A stretch of 64,000 nucleotides of DNA from Pedobacter metabolipauper (GCF_004362715.1 NZ_SNYC01000009.1:146293-210292); one strand, 5' to 3'; counted from the first letter of the stretch, positions 1 to 9,229 are shown. Notes: generated from the letters alone by a model not told the origin. Made by a program: numbers and translations.

Positions 1-248
1 TCCAGGCTTCCTGGCTAACTGTTGGAAAGAATGTGGCTGAGCTTTGCTTACATGCCGGCGCAAATGATTTCGGATCGATCATGATCGAAGAGAATGTAGT
101 TTCTGCAGCAGGGGCACCACATCGTTTTACAGCAAAAGGAATTCAGGATGCGATTAGAGAAGCTGGTTTTGAACCCCAGTTACGCGGACAGCAATACAAT
201 TTCCGCGATCTTCCGGAGCATCTGGAAGAACAAGTGATCACTTATTAA
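1..248 (+). CDS. mqnC: Cyclic dehypoxanthinyl futalosine synthase, C-terminal end (partial)
   Basis: This is the 3' end of a gene that starts before the window; frame 3 is open from the first bases. The encoded tail contains LCLHAGANDFGSIMIEENV and ends in LEEQVITY, which matches the C-terminal region of MqnC. That protein is the radical-SAM enzyme that cyclises dehypoxanthine futalosine in the futalosine route to menaquinone. The N-terminal radical-SAM CxxxCxxC motif would lie outside the window, so the call rests on the tail alone. A GTG at 33 is an internal valine codon, not a start. The gene converges on the ferritin-like genes, with a hairpin between them. Confidence 0.85.
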   Translation, partial: QASWLTVGKNVAELCLHAGANDFGSIMIEENVVSAAGAPHRFTAKGIQDAIREAGFEPQLRGQQYNFRDLPEHLEEQVITY

Positions 249-270
249 AACCAGCCGTTTATAACTGCAT

Positions 271-304
271 AAAAAAAGGGAGAGACTATTTAAAGTCTGC
301 TCCC
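271..304 (-). terminator. Rho-independent terminator of the ferritin-like operon
   Basis: GGGAG-AGACT pairs with AGTCT-(G)-CTCCC around a six-base loop, with one bulged G. On the minus strand the stem is followed by a run of seven T (A-run at 271-277). It therefore terminates the leftward ferritin-like genes and also sits after the mqnC stop. Confidence 0.75.
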
Positions 305-327
305 TCTATCTTAAACTTAAACAAAAT

Positions 328-1167
328 TTATCTTATAAACAGACTTGCAATTCCTTCTACTGCAGCTCTTGTTAAAGGCTCATCGAAAGATTCAGTAGCG
401 GCACTAACCGGAACGTTTTGTCCATTGATGTTGGTAATGGTAATGTTTGCCTGATTTACGTTATCTTCTCCAAGATAAACGGCTGCTACCTGAGCTACAC
501 CGCTATCGTTTGCACCAGTGATCCATGGTTTAATGTTTACACCACCACCAGCAGTTGCTTTACGCATTTGACGGATGTGCGAAGCATGACGTGCTTCAAC
601 AGAGTGGATGTTTAAAGCAACTTCCAGATATGGACTACCCATTAAACCGCCAGCCTGACCTTTGTAGGCTCTTACACCTGTATCTTCAAATGCCTGGGCA
701 ACAGCTAAGAAAGTTACATAATTGTCATACACACTGTTAAAGTTACCTTTACCAGTATAATCAAATTGAGCATATTCAAAGGATACCGGAGTACCACCTG
801 CAGCTCTGATTGCACCAGCTAACAGATCAACGTGTGCTTTTTCATGGTCACGGATGGTAGTGATTGCACCATGAGCCGGTGTTCCAGGAGTAAGCAAACC
901 TGGTGCTGCCAATAGAGCGTGGTTGTAAAAATGGTATTCTAAATACTCTAAGGTCAAAGCAAAGTTCAAAATGCTGATCACAGCTGGAGTTACAGTTTGA
1001 CCATATGCTTTTTTAAACATGGAACCTATAGCCAATGGAACTGAAGCCATAGCCACTTTAGATCCGAAGTTATAAAACTCCTTCATGGCTTTTCTACGCG
1101 GGTTTAAACGCTCATAGATCTCACCATCAACTTTTTCAATTTCTTCTAATATATTTACGATATTCAT
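328..1167 (-). CDS. Ferritin-like domain protein with probable Tat signal
   Basis: A protein of 279 residues of the bacterial ferritin-like group (Ferritin_2 type four-helix bundle). Four helices carry the expected carboxylate/histidine pattern: LEYLEYHFYNH, DHEKAHVD, AFEDTGVRAY and SVEARHASHIR. These are candidate ligands of a di-metal site. Near the N-terminus, PRRKAMKEF precedes a hydrophobic stretch (VAMASVPLAIGSM) and FKKAYGQ, which looks like a twin-arginine export signal with a long n-region, so the protein is probably periplasmic. I chose the ATG at 1167 because it lies 10 nt after the stop of the upstream paralogue. A longer reading to 1230 would overlap that gene and lacks a reason. 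The substrate is unknown; iron storage is not shown. Confidence 0.8.
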   Translation of the reverse strand: MNIVNILEEIEKVDGEIYERLNPRRKAMKEFYNFGSKVAMASVPLAIGSMFKKAYGQTVTPAVISILNFALTLEYLEYHFYNHALLAAPGLLTPGTPAHGAITTIRDHEKAHVDLLAGAIRAAGGTPVSFEYAQFDYTGKGNFNSVYDNYVTFLAVAQAFEDTGVRAYKGQAGGLMGSPYLEVALNIHSVEARHASHIRQMRKATAGGGVNIKPWITGANDSGVAQVAAVYLGEDNVNQANITITNINGQNVPVSAATESFDEPLTRAAVEGIASLFIR

Positions 1168-1177
1168 GATTTCTGGA

Positions 1178-1888
1178 TTATAGATTAATAGCCTTAACTT
1201 CTGTTTTGATAAAACCACCTGCAATTGCAAGTACGGCCGCTGGAGTTCTAGAGGTATCTAAACCTGTAGATGCAGCAACAACCTCTGTATTTGCAAATGT
1301 TCCATTTTCTAACAAATCACGGATCAATGCCGCGTGACGTGCTTCAACAGAAACAATTTTACCAGCCAATAATAAATAATCAACTGATTTGATCATTTTA
1401 CCAGCACCATTATATGCAGATACACCCAAATCTTCAAATGCTTTGGCAGTTCCCAATACACTTGCTCTGGATGAAAAATCTATTTTGCTGAAATTAACCT
1501 CTAAACTGCCGATAGCCGCTGTAGACAATGCATTTTTAAAGAATTCACGGTGTGCCACTTCATGGTCACGGATGTCGGTAAGTAAGGCCAGTTCATTTGC
1601 CGGCATCGATGCATATGGGGTTTTAACCACCTGCACATAAAATGCTGCTTCCAATTGTTCTAACGCATACGCATAGTTCAAGATTCCAAAGTCATCTTTA
1701 AAATCAAGCGTTACGCCTGTACTTGTCATTAAATCACCACGGTCTTTTTTACATCCTGCAGCTACTAATGCTACACCGGCAGCACCAGCTCCGGCAAATT
1801 GAAGAAAAGAACGGCGTTGCAATGGAGCAGTGAAAACACTCCGCTCTTCCTGCAGCAATTCTTGCTCTTGTTTTTCTAAGTTTTTCAT
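1178..1888 (-). CDS. Ferritin-like domain Tat lipoprotein
   Basis: A protein of 236 residues, first gene of the two-gene ferritin-like operon. The N-terminus reads QRRSFLQFAGAGAAGVALVAAGC: a twin-arginine motif, a hydrophobic core and a lipobox ending in Cys, so the mature protein should be a lipid-anchored envelope protein. The four-helix bundle shows LEQLEAAFYVQ, RDHEVAHREFF, AFEDLGVSAYN and SVEARHAALIR, the same ligand pattern as its neighbour; the two genes look like an old tandem duplication. The start ATG at 1888 places the RR motif about 25 residues in, after a charged Glu-rich n-region. The gene is divergent from the LytTR two-component pair. Function beyond metal binding is inference. 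Confidence 0.8.
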   Translation of the reverse strand: MKNLEKQEQELLQEERSVFTAPLQRRSFLQFAGAGAAGVALVAAGCKKDRGDLMTSTGVTLDFKDDFGILNYAYALEQLEAAFYVQVVKTPYASMPANELALLTDIRDHEVAHREFFKNALSTAAIGSLEVNFSKIDFSSRASVLGTAKAFEDLGVSAYNGAGKMIKSVDYLLLAGKIVSVEARHAALIRDLLENGTFANTEVVAASTGLDTSRTPAAVLAIAGGFIKTEVKAINL

Positions 1889-2068
1889 AGTTTTTGATTT
1901 TAAGTTTTGAAGCTTGTCAGTAGATTTTAACTAAACTTCAGATATTCAATATTTTTAGGCTTATATTGGCACTTACGTTGTGAATTTGCATCCGGTTTTT
2001 TGATATTTACAAGAAAATCAGTATATAGATGATTTATTAAAAAAGATTTACCATTATAAAAGTTATTC

Positions 2069-2851
2069 ATGCTAAATGCCATTATTGTAGACGATGAAGA
2101 GTTTGCGCGCTCTTCCTTATACTTTCTATTGCAGGAAAACTGTGATAATATTCACATTTCTGGCATCGCAAAGTCTGTAGCCGAAGCACGAACATTATTG
2201 CTTCAAAACGCAGTAGACCTTATATTTCTGGATATTGCCATGCCTGGAGAAAACGGTTTTGAACTCATCGGCCAGGCTCAGCAAAGTGAAGCACACGTCA
2301 TTTTTACAACGGCTTATGACCAGTATGCACTAAAGGCAATAAAGGCAAATGCACTCGATTATTTGCTAAAACCAATAGATATTGATGAGCTAAAAGAAGC
2401 GGTAGAAAAAGCTTCAAAATATATTTCTTTAAGTAAAAATAAGTCCGGCAGAGCTGAAAGTTTACAAAATCTGGTACAAAATCTATCTGAAAAAAATGAG
2501 ATCAGAAAAATTAGCCTGCACAATGGCCAGGGATATAGCCTGATCAGTATTGACGATATTATCCATATTGAAGCGGACAGCAACTACTCGATCTTTTACC
2601 TGGCAAATGGCGAAAAAATAACGGTCTCCAAAGTTTTAAAAGAATATGAAGAGATCTTACCAGAAAATCAATTCATCAGGATCCACAAATCCAGTATTGT
2701 TAACCTGGATTACCTGAAGGAATATAATTCCAAAAATGGGTTGGAAGTTATTCTTAAAAATGGAAGTAAAATTGCCGTTTCCAGAAGACGTGCCAGTGAT
2801 TTTGTAGAGAAAGTTAAATTATACACCAGCTTTGACAGTGACAACAAATAA
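2069..2851 (+). CDS. LytTR-family response regulator
   Basis: A protein of 260 residues with an N-terminal receiver domain (residues 1-120) and a C-terminal LytTR DNA-binding domain (about 150-250). The receiver shows the acidic pocket VDDEE, the phosphoacceptor in LIFLDIAMPGENGFEL, the Thr in IFTTAYDQ and the Lys in LLKPID. The output domain has FIRIHKSSIVNLDYLKE, typical of LytTR proteins. The regulator gene precedes and overlaps its kinase by about 14-20 nt, so the pair is translationally coupled. The target genes are not evident; the divergent ferritin-like genes are the closest candidates. Confidence 0.92.
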   Translation: MLNAIIVDDEEFARSSLYFLLQENCDNIHISGIAKSVAEARTLLLQNAVDLIFLDIAMPGENGFELIGQAQQSEAHVIFTTAYDQYALKAIKANALDYLLKPIDIDELKEAVEKASKYISLSKNKSGRAESLQNLVQNLSEKNEIRKISLHNGQGYSLISIDDIIHIEADSNYSIFYLANGEKITVSKVLKEYEEILPENQFIRIHKSSIVNLDYLKEYNSKNGLEVILKNGSKIAVSRRRASDFVEKVKLYTSFDSDNK

Positions 2852-5789
2852 CAAACCCGCTTTCATTTTCAGGTTTTTAATGTTAACTGCATTATTATCT
2901 TTTAGTGTACAAGTATATTCACAAACCACCTATTTACAGCATTTCAGCACTAAGAATGGACTTCCAAGCAACAATTGCTTTTATACCACACAAGATTCTA
3001 AAGGTTATATCTGGGTTGCTACGGATGCAGGTGTAAGCCGGTTTGACGGCAAACTTTTTGAAAACTTTTCTGTTGATGACGGACTGCCTGACAATCAGAT
3101 CCTGCAGTTAAAAGAAGATAAGAACGGACGCATTTGGTTTCTTGCATTAAATGGCCAGCTGAGTTACTTTTTTAACGGAAAAATTTATAATGAGACCAAT
3201 GACCGCCTTTTAAAATCACTAAAGTTAAATGCAGTGATCGTCTCGTTTTTTGAAGATTCTAAAGGAAGGATCTGGCTTGGAACGAACAAGAACCTCCTGG
3301 TGATGTGGGATGGAAAATCGATCAAAAAATATGTATCTGCAGATCATGACCGTCAATTTATAAATACATTTATCCATGAGGATAAAACCGGCAGGATTTG
3401 GGCATTCAGCAATCGCAGTGTACGTACTTATGATGGAAATACCTTTAGCGTTGCTGCACACAAAAGTCTGCCAATATCCTACAAAACGGCATTGAACCTT
3501 CCTGGAAAGAGTATGGTATTTATTGATACCGAAGGTTTAAAGTTAAGAAACGGTGCCGATGAATCTTTACAGCTAAAGATCGCTCCCGAGCTGCTGAACA
3601 ATGATCCCGGATATTTTTATTTCGATGATCAGGAAAATCTGTGGCTAAGCAATGCGGCGGGAGTTCATCACATCCAGAAGAATGGAGAAACAAAAAACTA
3701 CTTGACGAATATATCCGCCAGTCAGGTTATTAAAGATGCAAAGAACAACATGTGGTTCACCACATCTAACGGTATATATATGCTGCCCCAGAGGGACGAA
3801 CGTTTATATCTCGTCAATAAATCTCAGGGATTAAGCGGGGATGTGATTAAAAGCATTACTAAAGACAACCAGAACAGGCTTTGGCTCGGCCTTGATGAGG
3901 GAAAAATTAATGCGGTAAGCACATACGACTTCAAGGTAAATGAGTTTTTACTGCCCGATAAAAAAAAGTACAATGCAATTAAACACCTCAGCTTTGACTC
4001 TGCAAATCACGCCATTTACTTTGCATCAGATTATGGCCTGGGCAGGATAAAAAATATTTATAGTCAAAAAAATGAAATTGATTATGTAAAAGAAACGAAT
4101 AACTCCATGTTCGTGATCAAGAGTTTCAGTATCTCAAAGAATAAAAGTCTCTCCATCGCGCTTTCTTCAGGGGTAGTGATCTTACCGGACCGCTTCAATA
4201 AATTTGAGTTCAGCTCTTTCTATTTTAAGGAAGGGAGTGATTTTTTCAGCAGCAGGGCATATTGTGTTTTTTACGATAAAGATCAGAATCTTTGGTTTTC
4301 AAATATTAAGGGACTGTCTAAGTTTTCTACATCACTTAAAGATTACTACATCAAAAGTGAACTCTTAACCCGGCGGATCAATGATATCCAGCAGTTAAAC
4401 GATGGCACAATGATACTGGCTACAGATGGATATGGTATCATTTATATTAAAGACCAAAAGGTGATCAAAGTAGTTACCCAAAGGGATGGATTGGCAGACA
4501 ACATTTGCAAGAAGCTTTTTGTGAAGAACAACAATGTTTGGGTGATCACCAATAAGGGTATCAATAAGGTTATCCTAAAGGAAAGAACGGTTTGTGTAGA
4601 AACTTTTGAATATACCAATGATCTGCTTGCCGACGATGTGAATTCGCTGTACATTGACTCAGACTATGCGTATTTCGCAACGAATAACGGCCTGGTATAC
4701 TTTGCGGTAAACAAGATAAAAAGTATTAAAACGGCACCACAGGTCCTGATCTCAGGCATCATCAATAACAAGATCAAACTTGTACTTAACCAGCAGGAAC
4801 ATGTTCTGGACCCTTCAAATAATAACATTACCTTTTATTACAGCGTAATCGATTTTCAAAATAGAAATGTAAGTTACCGCTACCGCTTAAAATCACAGTC
4901 CAACTGGACTGAAACAAAAACCAGAAGGCTCGAATTCTCTTCTCTGGAACCGGGAGATTATACATTTGAGATCAGTGCCAGATTTAATGATGGTAACTGG
5001 AGCAGCCCTACCCGGATTAAGTTTATTCTGAAAGAGCATTTTTGGCAAAGCTATTGGTTTCTGATTCTTCTGTTTGTTGTTGCCGGACTGGCCTTTTACA
5101 GGATCGCTGTATTTGTAACCAAGCGGCAGAAGAATAAGGAACAGGAACAGTTGCTTTTAAAGAATAAGATCCTGATGCTGGAACAACGGGCTTTACAAGC
5201 GATGATGAATCCCCATTTCGTTTTCAATGTGATGAATTCCATTCAGCATTATATCAATACAAAAGATACCACATCTGCCAATAAAGTACTTACAGGCTTT
5301 GCAAGGTTAATTAGAAAGAACCTGGAGATCTGTACGAAAAGCTATATTACACTGGAAGAAGAACTGGAGTACCTGGAACTATACCTTAGTTTGGAAAAGA
5401 AACGTTTCGGCGGAAAGCTTAACTATGCGATTAATGTAGATAGCAGTATTGACAAAGAAGAAACGCTGATCCCCTCTATGATCCTCCAGCCGTATATAGA
5501 AAATGCCATATGGCATGGTATTATGCCCCAGGAAGAAGGCGGAAAGATAGACATCAATATTGACCTGACTGACGAAGATCATTTATTAATTAAGATCATC
5601 GATGATGGAATTGGAATAAATAACTCATTGCAGCAAAAAACTGGTCAGCATCAGAGTAAAGGAATGGATTTAACAAAAGAGCGGATTAACCTTTTAAATC
5701 AGGTTGAAGCAAATCCGATACAACTGGAGATCAAACAAAACGGTGAATCGGGTACATATGTATCAATTACGATCCCATTAACTGAGTAA
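2832..5789 (+). CDS. Propeller-type sensor histidine kinase (YesM class)
   Basis: A large sensor of 985 residues. A signal peptide or anchor (FRFLMLTALLSFSVQVYSQ) is followed by repeated DxxGxxW blades such as DSKGYIWVATDAGV and DSKGRIWLGTN, the two-component-regulator propeller repeats (about 40-650). Next come a Y_Y_Y-type beta domain (about 660-740), one transmembrane helix (QSYWFLILLFVVAGLAFY) and a His_kinase domain of the LytS/YesM type. Its phosphoacceptor motif is MMNPHFVFNVMNSIQ, with an HATPase lobe containing PYIENAIWHG and IIDDGIGI. The start is not ATG: TTG at 2832 or GTG at 2838 both keep the signal peptide, and both overlap the regulator gene. The extracytoplasmic propeller suggests sensing of an external or envelope cue. 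Confidence 0.9.
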   Translation: MTVTTNNKPAFIFRFLMLTALLSFSVQVYSQTTYLQHFSTKNGLPSNNCFYTTQDSKGYIWVATDAGVSRFDGKLFENFSVDDGLPDNQILQLKEDKNGRIWFLALNGQLSYFFNGKIYNETNDRLLKSLKLNAVIVSFFEDSKGRIWLGTNKNLLVMWDGKSIKKYVSADHDRQFINTFIHEDKTGRIWAFSNRSVRTYDGNTFSVAAHKSLPISYKTALNLPGKSMVFIDTEGLKLRNGADESLQLKIAPELLNNDPGYFYFDDQENLWLSNAAGVHHIQKNGETKNYLTNISASQVIKDAKNNMWFTTSNGIYMLPQRDERLYLVNKSQGLSGDVIKSITKDNQNRLWLGLDEGKINAVSTYDFKVNEFLLPDKKKYNAIKHLSFDSANHAIYFASDYGLGRIKNIYSQKNEIDYVKETNNSMFVIKSFSISKNKSLSIALSSGVVILPDRFNKFEFSSFYFKEGSDFFSSRAYCVFYDKDQNLWFSNIKGLSKFSTSLKDYYIKSELLTRRINDIQQLNDGTMILATDGYGIIYIKDQKVIKVVTQRDGLADNICKKLFVKNNNVWVITNKGINKVILKERTVCVETFEYTNDLLADDVNSLYIDSDYAYFATNNGLVYFAVNKIKSIKTAPQVLISGIINNKIKLVLNQQEHVLDPSNNNITFYYSVIDFQNRNVSYRYRLKSQSNWTETKTRRLEFSSLEPGDYTFEISARFNDGNWSSPTRIKFILKEHFWQSYWFLILLFVVAGLAFYRIAVFVTKRQKNKEQEQLLLKNKILMLEQRALQAMMNPHFVFNVMNSIQHYINTKDTTSANKVLTGFARLIRKNLEICTKSYITLEEELEYLELYLSLEKKRFGGKLNYAINVDSSIDKEETLIPSMILQPYIENAIWHGIMPQEEGGKIDINIDLTDEDHLLIKIIDDGIGINNSLQQKTGQHQSKGMDLTKERINLLNQVEANPIQLEIKQNGESGTYVSITIPLTE

Positions 5790-5811
5790 AATACCGTTTA
5801 CTCAGTTTTTT
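5780..5811 (+). terminator. Rho-independent terminator overlapping the kinase stop codon
   Basis: An 11-bp perfect stem AACTGAGTAAA / TTTACTCAGTT with a six-base loop is followed by more T. The kinase stop codon lies inside the left arm. Confidence 0.85.
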
Positions 5812-5972
5812 ATACCACTTACTAATTAAATATAAATCATCTTCAAATTTGCATTAAACTTGTTATAGATATTAAAACAAACAATAGTTTGTAAACTCGT
5901 TCTTATAGAATTGATCAAAGATATTTTACCTAACCTAAAACTATATCTCAATTCAGGTTTCATTTGTGTGTT

Positions 5973-6009
5973 AAAAAATGGTAAAGTTCATAGCTTTACC
6001 ATTTTTTTT
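5973..6009. terminator. Bidirectional terminator between convergent genes
   Basis: A strong stem AATGGTAAAG / CTTTACCATT with a seven-base loop is flanked by A6 on the left and T8 on the right, so it can terminate in both directions. It lies between the kinase gene and the convergent metallophosphoesterase gene. The rest of 5812-5972 shows no gene. Confidence 0.85.
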
Positions 6010-6044
6010 GCCCAATTCTTGCGGCCATGCCAAATCAAAAAAAT

Positions 6045-6947
6045 TTAAAAAGAATGCGGAAAATATTCATTCTCTACCGTTCCGTCTTCATATAATTTCA
6101 ACATGGCATATCCTGGAGGCGTTTCCAGGTAATATCCGGGACCGGCGGATTCTTTATCGCCTTTCCCCCACCAATAACCGCTCATAGCACCATTACAGCA
6201 ATACAACACCTCATTATAAACCGTATGATCAGACAAATGATTGTGCCCGCTCAGGCATACCTTTACTTTATCACGGTGTTTATAGAATAGATCCTTCAGC
6301 TTTTTACAGTCGGAATGACCACCCCCTACCAGAACTTGTGTGGTACCCAGGATTGGATAGTGCGACATGATCAACGTCGGTGTATTTGGAGGTAGCTTGT
6401 CCAGATCCTGCTGCAGCCATGCATATTGCTCATCATCAAGCGATATCTTACTGTTATTGCCATCCAGGATAATAAAATGCCAGTTCTTTTTAGAGAAACT
6501 ATAATAACGGTTAGGGATCTTCAGGCGTTTTACTGCATAGTCCTTGCCATACATCTCATCTGTGGTCGACGGTGCCTTCCACCAGGTATCATGGTTACCG
6601 ATGCAGCTGTACACCTCATATTTCTCCAGCATTTTCACACAATCATCCCAAATACCCCATTGCTCGGTTACCTGTTCACGCAGGACGTTATCGTAAGAAG
6701 CGTCATTAATTGAATCTCCGCCATTTAAAAAGAAGTCGGGCTTATGTTTGTTGATGACCTGCTTTAAACAATTTTTAAAACGATCAGGTGCGCTGTCACC
6801 AGCGCGAATGTGAACATCCGTAATATGTGCTACGGTTAATGCAACCTTCTTTTTGTCTTCTGCAGCCAGTGCGGAAAGTCCGGCGGTAGCCACCAAGCCT
6901 GCGGCCATTCCGGCCGACTTCAATAAAGTTCTTCTTTTTATTTCCAT
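6045..6947 (-). CDS. Tat-exported calcineurin-like metallophosphoesterase
   Basis: A protein of 300 residues. It begins MEIKRRTLLKSAGMAAG, a twin-arginine signal with a hydrophobic core ending near LSALAAED, so it is probably exported folded to the periplasm. The catalytic metal ligands are in order: DVH (ITDVHIR), GGDS, GNHD (CIGNHDTWW), MSHYP and GHNH (LSGHNHLSD). This is the complete set for the calcineurin-like phosphoesterase superfamily. I chose the ATG at 6947; an upstream in-frame TTG at 6962 would add five residues before the signal. It stands alone, and its substrate (phosphomonoester, diester or nucleotide) cannot be read from the sequence. Confidence 0.9.
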   Translation of the reverse strand: MEIKRRTLLKSAGMAAGLVATAGLSALAAEDKKKVALTVAHITDVHIRAGDSAPDRFKNCLKQVINKHKPDFFLNGGDSINDASYDNVLREQVTEQWGIWDDCVKMLEKYEVYSCIGNHDTWWKAPSTTDEMYGKDYAVKRLKIPNRYYSFSKKNWHFIILDGNNSKISLDDEQYAWLQQDLDKLPPNTPTLIMSHYPILGTTQVLVGGGHSDCKKLKDLFYKHRDKVKVCLSGHNHLSDHTVYNEVLYCCNGAMSGYWWGKGDKESAGPGYYLETPPGYAMLKLYEDGTVENEYFPHSF

Positions 6948-7845
6948 ATGATTATCAGCCAAATTATATTTAATACAAGACCACTTCTATTTTAGAGGGC
7001 TTTTACTGCGCTAAATTGCCTATATTATATTAAGGAGAAGTTAACACAGAATCAAAAGATTAATTGAACACTCATTCAATATATTATTGATTTAGAATTG
7101 AATATTTTTAATGGTGTTTATCCTATGGTTCAATTTGATTTTACGAGCCTAAAGGTCAAAAAGAAGTAACAGGGAAAAAGAAATAGTTTTCAAATTCTTC
7201 TAAGGACCTTCCCTTGAATCTTAAAAATCAGAAAACAGCCTTATAAAAATAATCTATAGTTAACAAACGATTGATCTCCAAATAAAATTGATCATGATTA
7301 CCAACCAAATGATTAGATAACCCTGGAAAAAGCATGAGGGTTAAGGCCGTGTTCCGGGCATACTTAAACTACACTTTATCTATACACAATCTATGCAAAC
7401 TACTCAGCAGATCAACGACCCTGTGAGCACCCTGTTACGACCCTGTTACTACCCTGTTAGCACCCTGTTTATGTACTACCCTTATCCCGCCCTTATCCTA
7501 CCCTTTCCGTACTCAATCCGGCCACTTGTTTGATCTTTATTATTCAATTCAGGACCAAAACCTATGAATTATTTTCAGTCAAAAAAAGATCAGGTACCAA
7601 TTTGAAAGTTTACCTTAAAATTTCTTTAAACGATTCGTATCAATCCACCTTATTTTCAGATGAATACCTGTTTCAAATAAAATTCGTTGCATTAAGCCTT
7701 ATTTTTTTAAAATTAATCTTCCTAAAAAGTGTTTTTTATATTATTTTTGAAATAACAAAAGCCGATAAATAGCTATTTATATTTAAAGGTTTTTTTGTAA
7801 ATTTAAACTGACAAATTAAAGCCACAGGGAATTAGATTTTTGACA
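6948..7845. other. Long non-coding stretch
   Basis: Almost 900 bp without a convincing gene. It is very A+T-rich apart from the C-rich block at 7410-7511, which is annotated separately as a periodic repeat. An open frame at 7530-7772 encodes only a low-complexity Phe/Ile/Leu/Lys sequence and I do not count it as a gene. The region separates the divergent metallophosphoesterase and acidic-protein genes. No clear TAnnTTTG promoter box with a matching -33 element was found. Confidence 0.6.
7418..7511. repeat. 11-bp periodic C-rich repeat array
   Basis: ACCCTG occurs at 7418, 7429, 7440, 7451 and 7462, exactly 11 bp apart, in units such as ACCCTGTTACG, ACCCTGTTACT and ACCCTGTTAGC. After a phase shift a related block follows at 7479, 7490 and 7501 (CCCTTATCCCG, CCCTTATCCTA, CCCTTTCCGTA), again 11 bp apart. 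The period is close to one helical turn and is not a multiple of three, so the array is not coding. Confidence 0.85.
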
Positions 7846-8037
7846 ATGAAAACTCCAAAGAAACCAATTAAGAAAAGTCCGCTAGTTGATGATCCAGAAA
7901 CCGATATGGAAGATTCAAATGAAGAAACTAGTAGCAACAAATTCGATGATGATGACGATGATGACTTTGATGTTCCATTAGATGATCTCGATACATTTGA
8001 TAATTTTGGGTCGGATGACGACGATGAAGATTATTAA
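7846..8037 (+). CDS. Small acidic protein of unknown function
   Basis: A protein of 63 residues with a basic N-terminus (MKTPKKPIKKSP) and then a strongly acidic tail with a run of seven Asp and a final DDDDEDY. There is no hydrophobic segment or recognisable domain. The ATG at 7846 is preferred over the TTG two codons earlier. A good terminator follows directly, which supports a real transcript. Low-complexity acidic proteins of this size occur next to housekeeping genes in related bacteria, but no function can be assigned. Confidence 0.65.
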   Translation: MKTPKKPIKKSPLVDDPETDMEDSNEETSSNKFDDDDDDDFDVPLDDLDTFDNFGSDDDDEDY

Positions 8038-8057
8038 TTGATAAAATATATGTTTAT

Positions 8058-8085
8058 AAGCATCCCTCCGGGATGCTTTTTATTT
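8058..8085 (+). terminator. Rho-independent terminator
   Basis: A 9-bp perfect stem AAGCATCCC / GGGATGCTT with a three-base loop is followed by TTTATTT. It ends the small acidic-protein gene. Confidence 0.9.
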
Positions 8086-8102
8086 AAAGCCGTACCCTAA
8101 AA

Positions 8103-9224
8103 ATGATCGTATTACCTGTATCTGATAAACAAGCCAATAAAGATTTCCTGGATGTTGCCCGATATATATATAAAGATGACAAGAATTGGATCTGCCCGCT
8201 GGACCAGGACATTGAACAAATCTTTGATCCGCTTAAGAACCCATTTTTCAATCATGGAAAGTGCTTTCGCTGGATCTTAAAAGATGATGCTGGAAATTTG
8301 ACAGGAAGAATAGCTGCATTCATCAATGATAAGAAGGCACATCAATACGAACAGCCTACCGGAGGAATTGGCTTTTTTGAATGTATTAACGATTCCGATG
8401 CTGCTTTTAAACTGTTTGATACTGCTAAAAGCTGGTTGGTAGAAAATGGAATGCAGGCGATGGACGGCCCTATTAATTTTGGGGAGAATGATTCTTTCTG
8501 GGGACTTCTTGTAGAAGGTTTTACACCACCCTCCTATGGCATGAATTATAATCCGGCATATTATCATGATTTTTTTAAAGCATATGGCTTTGAAAAGGTA
8601 TACGAACAAATTACCAATCATTTGGCCGTAAGAAAGCCTTTCCCGGAACGTTTTACAAAAATTGCGAATTGGGTTGCGAATAAACCCGGTTATACCTTTG
8701 AGCATTTCTCAAAAAAGAATGCAGAAAAATATGTTAGTGATCTCATGGAGATCTACAACGATGCCTGGCTTGATTTTGAAAATTTTGTTCCCATTAAAAA
8801 AGAAACACTGGAAGAAAGCTTTAAGAAAATGGAAACCATCATGGATGAAAAGCTGATTTGGTTTGCGTATCTGAATGGAGAACCTGCATCTTTTGTGGTG
8901 ATCATTCCCGATGCGAATCAAATGATCAAAGGTTTCAATGGTAAACTAGGTTTAATAGAAAAACTTAAATTCGTTTACAAACGCTGGGTTGGGGTAAATA
9001 GAATGCGGGCAATAGTAATGGGCACCAAGAAAGCTTATCAAAAGCATGGCCTTGAATCGGCATTGTTCATAAAGCTAAAGGAATATGTGCTGCCTATGAA
9101 CCAATATGATGAACTTGAATTGTCATGGGTTGGTGATTTTAATGATAAAATGCTTTCCATCCATCAAGCAACAGGTGCCACCTTTGGTAAGCGGCACCTG
9201 ACTATGCGTAAAATTTTTAACTAA
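8103..9224 (+). CDS. GNAT-like acyltransferase family protein
   Basis: A protein of 373 residues starting at the ATG 18 nt after the terminator. It resembles the Bacteroidota family annotated as GNAT-type N-acetyltransferase: an N-terminal lobe with NPFFNHGKCFRWILKD and GRIAAFIND, a centre with MDGPINFGENDSFWGLLVEGF, and a C-terminal lobe with GLESALFIKLKEYVLP and ELSWVGDFNDKML. No signal peptide or membrane segment is present, so it should be cytoplasmic. The canonical acetyl-CoA loop (Q/RxxGxG/A) is not obvious, so the activity is uncertain. It converges on the XRE regulator gene with only five bases between the stops. Confidence 0.65.
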   Translation: MIVLPVSDKQANKDFLDVARYIYKDDKNWICPLDQDIEQIFDPLKNPFFNHGKCFRWILKDDAGNLTGRIAAFINDKKAHQYEQPTGGIGFFECINDSDAAFKLFDTAKSWLVENGMQAMDGPINFGENDSFWGLLVEGFTPPSYGMNYNPAYYHDFFKAYGFEKVYEQITNHLAVRKPFPERFTKIANWVANKPGYTFEHFSKKNAEKYVSDLMEIYNDAWLDFENFVPIKKETLEESFKKMETIMDEKLIWFAYLNGEPASFVVIIPDANQMIKGFNGKLGLIEKLKFVYKRWVGVNRMRAIVMGTKKAYQKHGLESALFIKLKEYVLPMNQYDELELSWVGDFNDKMLSIHQATGATFGKRHLTMRKIFN

Positions 9225-9229
9225 GCGGA

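Noticed and set aside
7418..7511. A CRISPR array
   Set aside because: The repeat unit is only 11 bp with no spacers between units, and no cas genes are in the window.
7530..7772. An 80-codon open frame in the gap before the acidic-protein gene
   Set aside because: The translation is low-complexity Phe/Ile/Leu/Lys typical of A+T-rich non-coding DNA, and it has no promoter box or ribosome site.
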